64,000 nucleotides of DNA from Saccharomycopsis malanga (Eukaryota; Ascomycota; Saccharomycetes; Ascoideales; Saccharomycopsidaceae), in NCBI GenBank assembly GCA_004014935.1, contig CP025322.1, forward strand, positions 2,046,001 to 2,110,000. Direction: 5' to 3'. The notes under the pieces are model-generated. The model had not been told where the DNA came from. It worked only from the letters and a program-made list of their open reading frames with translations, and searched no databases. Made by a program: the position numbers and the translations under genes. Shown here piece by piece: positions 29,665 to 39,556 of the stretch (its first letter is position 1; every line of letters begins with the position of its first letter).

Positions 29665-32610
29665 ATGACCTCACAGAATTCGTTTGCGTTCTCGTCTTTG
29701 GTGACGAGCTCGCCAGAGGTTTACAAAAAGACAATTGAGTTTTACAAGTTGCTTGGGTTCAAGTTGACCAAGAATTATGTGCGGGACAACAATGTGACAA
29801 GCAATGTGATAGAGTTGCAGGGCATATCGCATGAATCTATGCGGGAGGCATGGATGGAAGCGTATCCATCTGCAGAGTTCCCTGGGTGTTCAGGTTTGTC
29901 AATCAAAATTAGATTGTCGAGTTTTTCAGTTGATATTATTGATGATTCGAACGATTTCACCTACGACAGCATCAAGATTGTTTTGTTGGCCAGTAACTTA
30001 CAGAAAGTGAGACATCTTTTGCAGGAACACGGTCACAAGGTTGTTGATAACCCCCATAAAGAGGTTCTGGCCCACGAGTATGTATTTAAAACCCGGGACC
30101 CGATTGGCAATGCAATTGGATTCTGTGCATATGCATCGCCGTTTGATACCGAACCATATAACGCAGATGCACAGGCACAACCAGACGCAGACGCAGACGC
30201 AGCAGCGACATCTTCAGCTTTGGCCGCACTGCTTTCCGCAGAAAAAAAAGTAGCTGCACTCAAGAAACGCAAGAAAATCGCTATCATGACTTCCGGGGGA
30301 GATGCCGCCGGCATGAACGCAGTGGTTAGGGCGGTTGTTCGCGCATGCATCTATCACGAGTGTGACGCATTCGCCATTTATGAAGGTTATAATGGACTTG
30401 TCAAGGGTGGTGACATGATCAAGAAGATGGACTGGTATGACGTCAGAGGATGGTTGTCATTGGGAGGCACATTGATTGGCACAGCAAGAAACAAAGAGTT
30501 TAGAGAGCGGAGCGGCAGATTGAAGGCTGCATACAATTTAGTTAGCAACGGAATTGACTCATTAGTTGTATGTGGTGGTGACGGTTCGTTGACCGGCGCG
30601 GATTTATTCCGGTCGGATTGGCCTTCTTTGATGACCGAATTGGTCGAAACCGGTAAATTGACTCAGGCTGAGGTCAAAGCTTACAGTCGGTTATCGGTGG
30701 TCGGATTGGTCGGTTCTATTGATAATGACATGGCGTTAACTGACAGAACAATAGGTTCTTTTTCTGCATTAGAACGCATATGTGAGATGGTTGACTATAT
30801 TGACGCGACTGCCACATCGCATAGCAGAGCGTTTGTCATTGAGGTTATGGGTAGACATTGTGGCTGGCTTGCATTGATGGCCGGCATCTCCACAGGTGCA
30901 GATTATATCTTTATTCCAGAACGGCCTGACAGCAAAACCTCCTGGAAACAGAAGTTGTCCACGGTATGCCAGCGCCACAGGGCCAAGGGTTTCCGGAAAA
31001 CAACGGTCATTGTAGCCGAGGGAGCCATAGACGACGAGAACAATCCGATTACGTCAGATGAGGTGAAAAACGTGCTTGTGCAGCTCGGGCTTGACACACG
31101 AGTTACGCAGTTGGGACATGTGCAGAGAGGTGGTACTGCATGCGCATACGACAGAATGCTTGCTACCTTGCAGGGCGTCGAGGCGGTCGCTGCAGTTCTT
31201 GACGACGACGGAACGCAGCCTTCTCCAATGATCTCCATTTTGGGCGGCCAAATTGTTCGTAAACCTTTGATGGAGGCTGTGAAATTAACAAAGTCTGTCG
31301 CCGCGGCCATCGAGGCACATGATTTTGACAAGGCAATGAGTCTTCGAGACTCTGAGTTTGCAGAGTGCTACCGCAACTTTGTTGAAACCACTCTTTATGA
31401 TGATGGCGCATGTGCGTTGTCTGAAGACAAGCGCTTAAACATCGCGGTGGTGCATGTTGGTGCTCCTACATCTGCATTGAATGCTGCAACACGTGCAATT
31501 GCATTATACAACTTTTCGCGTGGCCACCGCATGTATGCAATCGAAAATGGCTTTTCCGGATTGATTCGCCACGGAACCGTCCGCGAGCTTTCCTGGATTG
31601 ATGTCAATGATTGGCACAACCTAGGCGGTTCTGTTATTGGTACCAATCGGTCGTTACCTTCTTCAGATTTAGGCACGACAGCATATTACTTCCAGAAGTA
31701 TAGATTTGATGGGTTAATTATCATTGGTGGATACGAATCGTTTGCAGCTCTTACCGAATTGGAAAATGCAAGAAAACTTTATCCGGTATTCAATATTCCT
31801 ATGGTGGTTATTCCTGCAACAGTTTCAAATAATGTGCCTGGTACAGAGTATTCACTTGGGTCAGACACCTGCTTGAACGAACTTGTCAAGTACTGTGATG
31901 CAATCAAGCAGTCTGCATCTGCACTGCGTAAGAGGGCGTTTGTCATTGAGGTGCAGGGAGGTTACTGCGGCTACATTGCAAGTTACACATCGCTTATTAC
32001 AGGTGCAATTGCTGCATACACTCCAGAAGAGAAAATCAATTTGAAAAAAATACAAGAAGACATTAAATTGTTGGAAGAATCGTTCAGTAACGATAATGGC
32101 GAAAACAGAAGCGGTAAACTTTTTATCCGTAACGAGAAGGCGTCCAAAATTTTTACAACTGAACTCATAACCGACATTATTGCAGAGCAAGGTAATGGTA
32201 AATTTGGAGCCAGAACAGCAGTTCCTGGTCATGTTCAGCAGGGTAATTACCCTTCATCTTTGGACCGCGTCAATGCATCGCGTTTGGGCGTCAAGTCATG
32301 CGAGTTTATTGAGGAATGGAATGGGAAGGTTGATCACAATTTAAGTTCTCAATACCATGACAACTCGGATCCAAAGTTGCGTTTTAGATACGTCAATGGA
32401 GTCAAAACTGAAACCGTGGAACATAACCATTCATCTGCTTGTGTGATTTCCATACAAGGCAGTAAAACAACCTTTAGACCAATCAGATATCTTGTGGAAA
32501 ACGAGGCTGACGATAAATGTAGAAAGAGCAAGGTTGTTTTCTGGAATAATTTCAATGATGCCAACGATATTCTTAGTGGCAGATTGTATTTAAGAAGACA
32601 ACAGAACTAA
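29665..32610 (+). CDS. PFK1: 6-phosphofructokinase alpha subunit
   Basis: This 981-residue subunit of hetero-octameric yeast phosphofructokinase converts fructose-6-phosphate and ATP to fructose-1,6-bisphosphate, the committed step of glycolysis. A glyoxalase-like N-terminal extension (1-190) is followed by two PFK halves. The catalytic half has the ATP loop at 211-218, GGDGSLTGAD, the active-site GSIDNDM and MGRHCGWLAL. The C-terminal regulatory half has VHVGAPTSALNAATRA, IPATVSNNVPGTEYSLG and PGHVQQG. Segments such as NIAVVHVGAP and GENRSGKL fit alpha rather than beta. The ATP loop reads GGDAAGMN, not the usual GGDxPGMN. Codon 754 is CTG where S. cerevisiae subunits have Thr or Ser. A DADADAAA tract (about 173-182) joins the extension to the core. 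Confidence 0.95.
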   Translation: MTSQNSFAFSSLVTSSPEVYKKTIEFYKLLGFKLTKNYVRDNNVTSNVIELQGISHESMREAWMEAYPSAEFPGCSGLSIKIRLSSFSVDIIDDSNDFTYDSIKIVLLASNLQKVRHLLQEHGHKVVDNPHKEVLAHEYVFKTRDPIGNAIGFCAYASPFDTEPYNADAQAQPDADADAAATSSALAALLSAEKKVAALKKRKKIAIMTSGGDAAGMNAVVRAVVRACIYHECDAFAIYEGYNGLVKGGDMIKKMDWYDVRGWLSLGGTLIGTARNKEFRERSGRLKAAYNLVSNGIDSLVVCGGDGSLTGADLFRSDWPSLMTELVETGKLTQAEVKAYSRLSVVGLVGSIDNDMALTDRTIGSFSALERICEMVDYIDATATSHSRAFVIEVMGRHCGWLALMAGISTGADYIFIPERPDSKTSWKQKLSTVCQRHRAKGFRKTTVIVAEGAIDDENNPITSDEVKNVLVQLGLDTRVTQLGHVQRGGTACAYDRMLATLQGVEAVAAVLDDDGTQPSPMISILGGQIVRKPLMEAVKLTKSVAAAIEAHDFDKAMSLRDSEFAECYRNFVETTLYDDGACALSEDKRLNIAVVHVGAPTSALNAATRAIALYNFSRGHRMYAIENGFSGLIRHGTVRELSWIDVNDWHNLGGSVIGTNRSLPSSDLGTTAYYFQKYRFDGLIIIGGYESFAALTELENARKLYPVFNIPMVVIPATVSNNVPGTEYSLGSDTCLNELVKYCDAIKQSASALRKRAFVIEVQGGYCGYIASYTSLITGAIAAYTPEEKINLKKIQEDIKLLEESFSNDNGENRSGKLFIRNEKASKIFTTELITDIIAEQGNGKFGARTAVPGHVQQGNYPSSLDRVNASRLGVKSCEFIEEWNGKVDHNLSSQYHDNSDPKLRFRYVNGVKTETVEHNHSSACVISIQGSKTTFRPIRYLVENEADDKCRKSKVVFWNNFNDANDILSGRLYLRRQQN

Positions 32611-32706
32611 TGTTGTTTTTATTGCTTTTATGACTATTGTTTTCGATTTTAGTTTGTATTTACGAATGAACGTATTTATTATTGAGGTGTTGTAAGTTGT
32701 TTGTCA

Positions 32707-32832
32707 AATCTGATCATAATCTTATATATCGTTATTTTCTCACCCAATAGGTTGAAAGTAAGCACTAGACTTTGGTCTTGTTTTTCTCTTCTTCGAGAGC
32801 ACGGACCACTGAGCCAAATAACTCAGTGGCTT
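32707..32832 (-). repeat. tRNA-headed SINE-like repeat, head plus partial body
   Basis: Minus-strand head (GGCTCAGTGGTCCGTGCTC) fused to body (AGACCAAAGTCTAGTGC) with the B-box part deleted. The stretch 32707-32778 is a 70/72 inverted match to 33046-33117. Confidence 0.75.
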
Positions 32833-33040
32833 ATCATTTATTTAAAATAATAAATTGTACTATTTCAAGGTCTGAATTTTGACAGTTTTTAAACTCTGTC
32901 AACATCCTAACCATCAAGGCTTAGGTTTTACTGATCTACACGACTTCTTCCTATAAGCATATTCATTCAATATGCTTATATATACGAGATTCATCTCCAG
33001 ATAAATGTCCATTGGCGTGTAAAAGTAATAAAACTAAGTC

Positions 33041-33210
33041 AATAAAGACTAAAGTCTATTGCTTACTTTCAACCTATTGGGTGAGAAAATAACGATATAT
33101 AAGATTATGATCAGATTATGATCAACAGGACATGATTGGGCTTTACTAAGCCCCTTTAGACATAGCGTGTATATACGAAACTGATACGTACTGGGCTAAA
33201 AAATATAAGA
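33041..33210 (+). repeat. tRNA-headed SINE-like repeat, body, core and giant tail
   Basis: 5-prime truncated copy: body (AAAGTCTATTGCTTAC), GGGTGAGAA, CAACAGGACATGATTGGGC, GACATAGCGTGTATATACG and TACTGGGC. Its tail is the (ATT)98 tract that follows. Confidence 0.85.
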
Positions 33211-33505
<295 letters not shown>

Positions 33506-33560
33506 GTGAATCATATTAATCTAAAAATTGGTAAGAGTTAACTTCTGGGACAAATCTGAG

Positions 33561-34895
33561 ATGTATCATTATGACTTGATTGAACCCAAATTCTCAGAGA
33601 ATCTCCAATGTTTGAAGATCACATTGCCAGAGACTTCAGAAGCCCAACAACTATCACTTAGTATCACGTCGTTAAAGACGCCCAAATTGGAGTCTCTTGA
33701 AATTGGTAATAAACCAAACAATGGCTCAAGAGAGAATGGCGTTCCTATTGTCATAAAACAATTGAAAGGAATACCCAATTTGAAGAATTTGAAGCTTTCA
33801 AACGTAATATTAAAAGGGGAGAATTATGACTTTCAATTTTTGAATGAAGCAGAAACAGTTTCATTAGATTTACATGACAATTCGGATGCTGTAGAAAAGT
33901 TGTTTAATAGCTTCAGCCAACATGTTCGTTTGTTGGAGGTTTGTGATAGCCACAAAGTGTTGGAAAACATCTCTCCATTTGAATTTCCTCAACTTAAATA
34001 TTTATTATTACAATTTGGCCATGAGGGAAACGCGGATTTTACTGATGAGTCAATTGCAAGCTATTTCAAGTCGATAAATCAGTTGAAACTTCCTTCTTTA
34101 ACAACATTGAGTGTGAAAACCGTCCAAATATCAAGCTTAGCACTTGTGCAAAACTTGCCATCAGTAATCAAACTGTCATTACAGCATCTTGTAGGGGCTT
34201 TTGAATACGCAGGAAGCGATAAACGGGTACTATTTAATAATTATTTGAATCAATTGTCTGATTGGATACCTGGCTTGAAAACTCTTGATATCAGACTTTT
34301 TGGTTGTGAGCTTTTAGATTATGAGCTTGAGTTGAAAAATGTTACAGTCAATGTAGAAACATTTAGTTATAGAAATTATGATTTTACAACCCTGTTAGTC
34401 TTGGAAAACTTCAAGGCACCAGAGTTACGCCAACTTTTATTGAAAGACAATACAGTTGCGGTTGATATTGGTGATCCATTGTATAGATTTACCAATGTTG
34501 TTGCCCCGAAATTGGAACGCTTGGAATTGGCTCTTGACTCAGAGATTACAACTCCTTGGGACTTACGCTCCTACTCAAGCTTGAAATCCTTTATATTTAC
34601 AGGATGGACTCATGAACCATGGATTTTAAAAGGCGACGCTTTGCAGCACGCCTTAGTTAAATCTATTCCCAATTTTGAGCTTGTGGGTGATTTTCTGAAT
34701 TGCAAATCTTTTTATACCAGTGACGACGAGATTGCAGAAAAGTTTAAAAACATTAATCCAGCTTCCTTGATACGAGTTTCTCCTAGAGAGGTTACCAGTG
34801 ACACAGAGAAATGTGTCACATTTGACTTGGATACAATCTTAGAGAAAACTGGGCTAGATTTCGAATTTCACAACTATTTGACTTGCTACTACTAA
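33561..34895 (+). CDS. Leucine-rich-repeat-like protein, possibly 5-prime truncated
   Basis: This 444-residue protein has no close match that I recognise. It contains irregular leucine-rich repeats (for example LKGIPNLKNLKLSNV, LKLPSLTTLSVKTV, FKAPELRQLLLKDN, APKLERLELALD) spaced 25-50 residues apart. This style is seen in F-box/LRR-type families that are expanded and fast-evolving in Candida relatives. No F-box is visible at the N terminus. The open frame reaches back to a TTG at 33528; the first ATG is 33561. The SINE tail and (ATT)98 immediately upstream occupy the place where a longer N terminus or promoter would be expected, so truncation is a fair suspicion. Confidence 0.6.
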   Translation: MYHYDLIEPKFSENLQCLKITLPETSEAQQLSLSITSLKTPKLESLEIGNKPNNGSRENGVPIVIKQLKGIPNLKNLKLSNVILKGENYDFQFLNEAETVSLDLHDNSDAVEKLFNSFSQHVRLLEVCDSHKVLENISPFEFPQLKYLLLQFGHEGNADFTDESIASYFKSINQLKLPSLTTLSVKTVQISSLALVQNLPSVIKLSLQHLVGAFEYAGSDKRVLFNNYLNQLSDWIPGLKTLDIRLFGCELLDYELELKNVTVNVETFSYRNYDFTTLLVLENFKAPELRQLLLKDNTVAVDIGDPLYRFTNVVAPKLERLELALDSEITTPWDLRSYSSLKSFIFTGWTHEPWILKGDALQHALVKSIPNFELVGDFLNCKSFYTSDDEIAEKFKNINPASLIRVSPREVTSDTEKCVTFDLDTILEKTGLDFEFHNYLTCYY

Positions 34896-35020
34896 TTGGC
34901 ATGAGAATTGAAAACATGCCTAAGTGTATTAATTTAGCGTAGTAAAATGTTCTAGTTTTGAGGTCTTTGCTTAAAGACTAAAGATATCCTTTTTTTTCTA
35001 ACAAAAATATGTCTATATGC

Positions 35021-35128
35021 CTTACTGTTGCCAGGTGGCCAAGTTGGTTGAGCTATCATGCGCCATGCAAAACAAGTGTGGCGTTCCTAACTTGGGGTTT
35101 TGGGACTCGATTCCCTCTCTTGTCGTTT
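35021..35128 (+). other. tRNA-like sequence, probable pseudogene
   Basis: GGCCAAGTTGGTTGAGC resembles a D arm with A box, and GGGACTCGATTCCC resembles a T arm with B box, about 75 bases apart. The acceptor ends do not pair convincingly and I cannot read an anticodon. It differs from the dispersed SINE head. Confidence 0.35.
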
Positions 35129-35923
35129 TGGAGTAATCATCAAGCGTTTTATTTAACTAACTCAGTGCTATCCAGGTTTTATGATTCAAAACAACGTACC
35201 TCAACATCCTGAATTTTTTTGCTATGTTATAATAGTATTTATAATATTAAACTTCAGACTTGTGAATAAATAATTGATATAACGGAAAATTGTCAATTTT
35301 GACAAAAAGTTGATTCTTTCAAATCAGATTCAAAAGTCTTTGCAGCAAATCAAACCATACAAAGATTATATTCCTATACTTGCTAAGATTTAGAGTTTTA
35401 TACCATGTAGTTTGTTTTGAGGTTTGGCTTCTATAAATTATTTAATAGTGAGAAAGTACCATTTTGTTGAAAATAACACATAATTTGTCGAAAATCGCGT
35501 TTTCACCCCTCACAGAGACTCCCTCTAATTCCTAACGTTATTCCATAGGGCTTGGTGAAGCGTTAAATGCTTATTAATATGGTTTATACCTCGGTTCAGG
35601 AAAGCCCGTTTTAAAAAGTCTTTAATTCCTATTCAACAGAAAGTTGCAAATGGTTTAATGGTGCTCTGACTTTAATTTTTTGTTTTCCCACTATTATGGT
35701 TTGTGGTTTGTTTTATTGCATTCTTATAGAAATTGTATAATGACTGCAAACTAGTGATGAACTTTACTCGAAACTACAAACCATACCACACGCAATATAC
35801 GCAATATTTACAAAAGCTTTTTGTAAAAGAATCTAGTCTCATCACATTACATTAAATGCTAATCATTAATTCTCAATAATCAGATTCATTTGCTACTTGC
35901 ATCATTTGAAAAATCAATCCATC
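35129..35923. other. AT-rich region downstream of BRE2
   Basis: No gene, RNA or repeat seen in this stretch of about 800 bases. Confidence 0.35.
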
Positions 35924-37393
35924 TCAAAGTTTTCCCTCAATATACTCACATTCTACCTCGTCTACTATGTCATACGTTATATCTTCTGCAATCGTCTCTT
36001 CGTACCTTTCGCTCAAACAGCGTACATCGCCACTATCTAATCTCTGTTGTAATTCCAGTGGAATGTACGCAAAATGAGGGCCTGGATTGATTTTCACACA
36101 GCCTTTTTTAAAAACACTTACCATTGGATAATACCCCAAAGACCCATCGTTATTGTACAACTTGTCTTCTGTCTGTTGAGACACATTTGCAAGCTTAGAA
36201 GAAGGTGGTAAAAAGGCATAAAGATCTTCGAAAGCAACACCTGCACTTTCTCCATTTTTGAACACTGTGATTCTGGACCCGGGGAGTTTGGCTGGTTTAA
36301 ACGGTTTGTCGTCATGGACAGCACGTTCTCCGAAAACCGTAACGGGATTTAAAAGATGTTCAAATGGCCCAGTTGGCTTATATTCAAACTGTTCAAAATA
36401 GGTCTCATTTTTATACTTGATTGGAATCTGGTCCCGTGCTACATCGATAAACTTTTCGTGGGTGATGTCGGCGATTTGGTTACGTTCTATTTCCTCGAGC
36501 TTCTGCGTCTTCTTACGTTTCTTTGACGCGGGAGCTGCTGCAGTCTCCTGCCGTGAGACGTCCGGCGCCTCCCGCATGCTGCCAAAGTACGTCTCGGCAT
36601 CAGCTGGCTCTCCTGGAGTGCGATGCGCCACCTGTTCAAGAGCGATTTTGCGTTGCACATCTAGCAGAGGTAACTCCACCAAAAATCCAACAACATCGCC
36701 TGACCGGAAACCCTCAGATAAAAACTTCTTAGGTCTTGATAAATGGATACTTTGACCAGTGAGGTCCCGGAGTGCATACCCATATGCGTCATAGCCTATG
36801 GGCGCTTCAAGCGACGCCTCGCGCCGACCAATCCCAATTCGTACATGCGCAGTCCCATGCACGTTCTGGGGGTGGTCGTTAGCCAGAAGAATCTGAAACT
36901 CAAAGTACCATGCGCCTTCCTGTACGCCCACATTGCAGCGCGCACTGCGCCATCCGTTGTCAGTCGTCAACGCGGTCACTGTCTCGTCAAGCACCGTACC
37001 CTGCGACCGGTCAAAGTAGCTCAACCGTACCCGGTACGGTGGAAGATCAGAAGTTCCGTATAGTAAACTTGAAAAGTGCGGATTCGGACGACATGCCTTG
37101 TATTTGAATCCCCTTTTGTTGAACGGTTGATCTTCTGTTTTGTAAAACGTCATACCACTGGGACTATTCCCACCAGAAGAAACCTCAATCTCACAATGTC
37201 TGCTCATACTAGGTGGCTTGCCAGGCGTAAGTGCATCTGCTAAATTGTACGGTGTCCGGAATACAGGCAACGACGACAGAGTCGTTGGCTTTCCGGGGGG
37301 TAATACATTGCCCTGTATCTTTGTAGGACTCTCGGGCTCCCTGCTCATGATATATGATGAAAAGAACTCCAAAACGCTGACATTCTCACACAT
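35924..37393 (-). CDS. BRE2: COMPASS subunit Bre2 (Ash2-like SPRY protein)
   Basis: This protein of 489 residues (474 if the second ATG at 37348, MSREPES, is used, which I think more likely) belongs to the Set1 COMPASS complex that methylates histone H3 K4; Bre2 pairs with Sdc1. The conserved block begins KYKACRPNPHF and YRVRLSYFDRSQG (about 93-130). The SPRY domain (about 150-245) contains GWRSARCNVGVQEGAWYFEF, HVRIGIGRREASLEAP, GYDAYGYALRD and LSRP. A basic, Ala-rich insertion (about 280-300) splits the SPRY, as in Bre2 and Ash2. The C terminus has PHFAYIPLE. The central part is richer in G+C than its surroundings. Confidence 0.92.
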   Translation of the reverse strand: MCENVSVLEFFSSYIMSREPESPTKIQGNVLPPGKPTTLSSLPVFRTPYNLADALTPGKPPSMSRHCEIEVSSGGNSPSGMTFYKTEDQPFNKRGFKYKACRPNPHFSSLLYGTSDLPPYRVRLSYFDRSQGTVLDETVTALTTDNGWRSARCNVGVQEGAWYFEFQILLANDHPQNVHGTAHVRIGIGRREASLEAPIGYDAYGYALRDLTGQSIHLSRPKKFLSEGFRSGDVVGFLVELPLLDVQRKIALEQVAHRTPGEPADAETYFGSMREAPDVSRQETAAAPASKKRKKTQKLEEIERNQIADITHEKFIDVARDQIPIKYKNETYFEQFEYKPTGPFEHLLNPVTVFGERAVHDDKPFKPAKLPGSRITVFKNGESAGVAFEDLYAFLPPSSKLANVSQQTEDKLYNNDGSLGYYPMVSVFKKGCVKINPGPHFAYIPLELQQRLDSGDVRCLSERYEETIAEDITYDIVDEVECEYIEGKL

Positions 37394-38415
37394 CTAAGAG
37401 TCCTTATATTGTGGTTTTTCACCGCCCATACAATATATTAGTACCTCCAGCATGGTACTTCCGAATCAGGAAAACAAAAGGTACCAATCTATCGGTAGTA
37501 TATCAGTGTTCTATAAGTCGAGTCCAGCATATGTTTTGGATAACGCGAAACTCGATATTTAGCGGAGCAACTTCTTTTTTTAAAATCTTTATTATATTAT
37601 AATATCAATCTTCAAATTATTATAGTGCTTATGCTTTTGAGTGAAATGCATAATTTTTTTTGAGAGTTATATTTGTCAACAGCTTTTAGTAAATAACTGG
37701 GTGAGCAAATAAAACAATAATTGGATAGTTTTATACAAACCGAGATTATTTGGTTCTGTTATGATAGCACTATTTAATAATAAATGTCTGTATTTAAAGT
37801 TCAAATAACCAATCGGATCATGCCGAATTCTTGAGATAATTCAGCTCATAAACCAAAATCGAATTTATGATTACGCAAGGAGAGTTGATAGTATTATGTT
37901 ATTTATTAATGAAATAGGTATTTTAAGTAGACATGATTTATTAGTTAATCATGATTGTCTCATATGGTGTTTAGGCTATAAAGCGAATTTCTGAAAATGC
38001 TGCTCAAACAGTAGAAAATGAAATACAAAAATGAAATACAAAAAGACAAGCAACTCACCTTATAATTTGTAAAACTAATTTTTGAATCCCGAGCGTATGC
38101 AAAGAATTTTTCATTACTTTGAAAAGTTGTGATGTTTTGAAAATAAGAGTTTTAGACAAAAGAGCTAAACATGATGCAGTACAAAAAATTAAATCTTACA
38201 AAAAAAAAACTTGCTTATTCTAATGAAATATCATAATTTCAAACGCTTATAGATATTAAAAATATCCCATAATAAACATTCATCAGACCTACTCACATAC
38301 CTGCAAGAACTGGTTCGAAGCACTGGTATGTTATAAGTCCAGTGTATCACGTGGTTGGCTTGAACGCGTCCTCCAATTTGATTTGAATGATGCCGCGTGA
38401 GATGCCGCGGTACTA
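37394..38415. other. Divergent upstream region between BRE2 and NSE1
   Basis: About 1 kb of mostly AT-rich sequence with no gene or dispersed repeat that I can identify. A 9-base GGTAC-containing inverted pair near 37440-37460 is minor. Confidence 0.35.
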
Positions 38416-39042
38416 ATGAAAGGTGTTTCAAGCAGCATGGATGAGAACGTTGCGAGTACCGGGATTGATGAGCGATTATTTCTTCAGTATATTGTGGCTT
38501 CGAAGACGGTTTCACAAAATGCCCTATGTGACTTTTGGGTTGCCTGCTTTAAGCAGAGTGCTGGTGATGGCGGGACATCACAGTTGAGTTATATGGACAA
38601 TGATGATGTGGTAGACTCTGTGGAGCACAGTATTAGCAAAATCAACATGTTATTACTTCCCATGCATTTAGAAGTCAAGAAACATAAGGCAACTAGCGAC
38701 GAAGGCCCCCAAATATATTATTCATTCATCAACTTGGTGGAGGACGCGCCCTCAAAGCTTTGCACAGATTATAGTGCTGAGGACGTCAAAGTTATTACAG
38801 CTCTTATCAAAAAATGTATGGAGAACAGTGAGGGTACTGGAGAACGTTCAATAGGAAGCGCCGACGCCTTGAACGAGTACAAAAAACACACAGGGCGGTC
38901 GTTTGCCATGGGCCAAAACCTCTTTCAGAGCTTGATACAGGGCGGGTGGCTCAATTTGAACAAGAGAGGCGAGTATGTGTTGGGCCCACGGTTGATGGCT
39001 GAATTACAGAGCCAGTTAGAAAGTAATACTACCCTGGAATAA
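38416..39042 (+). CDS. NSE1: SMC5/6 complex subunit Nse1 lacking the RING
   Basis: This 208-residue protein matches the winged-helix part of Nse1, which with Nse3 and Nse4 forms the DNA-binding head module of the Smc5/6 complex in repair and chromosome segregation. Visible signatures are DERLFLQYIVASKTVSQNAL (N terminus), SISKINMLLLPMHLEV, IYYSFINLVEDAPSKLCTDY and the second winged helix ending GWLNLNKRGEYVLGPRLMAEL. In yeast and human Nse1 a C-terminal C4HC3 RING of about 80 residues follows. Here the protein stops 10 residues after the winged helix, and no cysteine-rich frame is seen downstream on this strand. Ubiquitin-ligase activity would then be absent. A second ATG at 38437 is a possible start. 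Confidence 0.75.
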   Translation: MKGVSSSMDENVASTGIDERLFLQYIVASKTVSQNALCDFWVACFKQSAGDGGTSQLSYMDNDDVVDSVEHSISKINMLLLPMHLEVKKHKATSDEGPQIYYSFINLVEDAPSKLCTDYSAEDVKVITALIKKCMENSEGTGERSIGSADALNEYKKHTGRSFAMGQNLFQSLIQGGWLNLNKRGEYVLGPRLMAELQSQLESNTTLE

Positions 39043-39421
39043 TTACGAATATACGGTAACAAAAAAAAATCCTTTGTAAGCTCGTTACTGTCTTCTCGGC
39101 TGGTCATAGCAGTGCTAAGACCATTTGCCACCCAGTGTTGGTCATCAATTACTAAGCAGGTTACATGACCCTGGTCATGCGGTATGCAGCGTATGACGTC
39201 TAAGGGTCAGCCTTGTACATTTATTTACAGTGGGTGATACTGGGCAGGCAAATAGTGTTTCAGGATTACTCATGAAAACTGGCAGCGAAAATAACGCTTG
39301 GGGCCAACATCTCAAACTATAAAGCAAACAAAGAAACGAGAAAAGCGAAGAAAAACTGAGATGGAAGCGAAAATGCCGCTGCGCAATGCAGCTGCGTGCG
39401 TCAGGCCGCAGCACGATCTAG

Positions 39422-39429
39422 TATATAAG
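39422..39429 (+). promoter_or_regulatory. TATA box of the metallothionein gene
   Basis: TATATAAG lies 135 bases before the ATG at 39557, downstream of a GC-rich stretch (39370-39415). The GC-rich stretch is rich in GCTG/CAGC words, of the kind copper-activated factors bind, though none is a perfect consensus. Confidence 0.5.
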
Positions 39430-39482
39430 GAGACCCGTTGTCCTCGGTGAAAAGTTTGGTTTAATGATCTATTTGTCAGTAT

Positions 39483-39538
39483 AAATTATAACATACAAAT
39501 TATAACATACAAATTATAACATACAAATTATAACATAC
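39483..39538 (+). repeat. Four 14-base repeats in the metallothionein leader
   Basis: AAATTATAACATAC occurs four times in tandem without change and ends 18 bases before the start codon. It would lie in the 5-prime UTR. Confidence 0.85.
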
Positions 39539-39556
39539 ACTACCATATAATACAAA

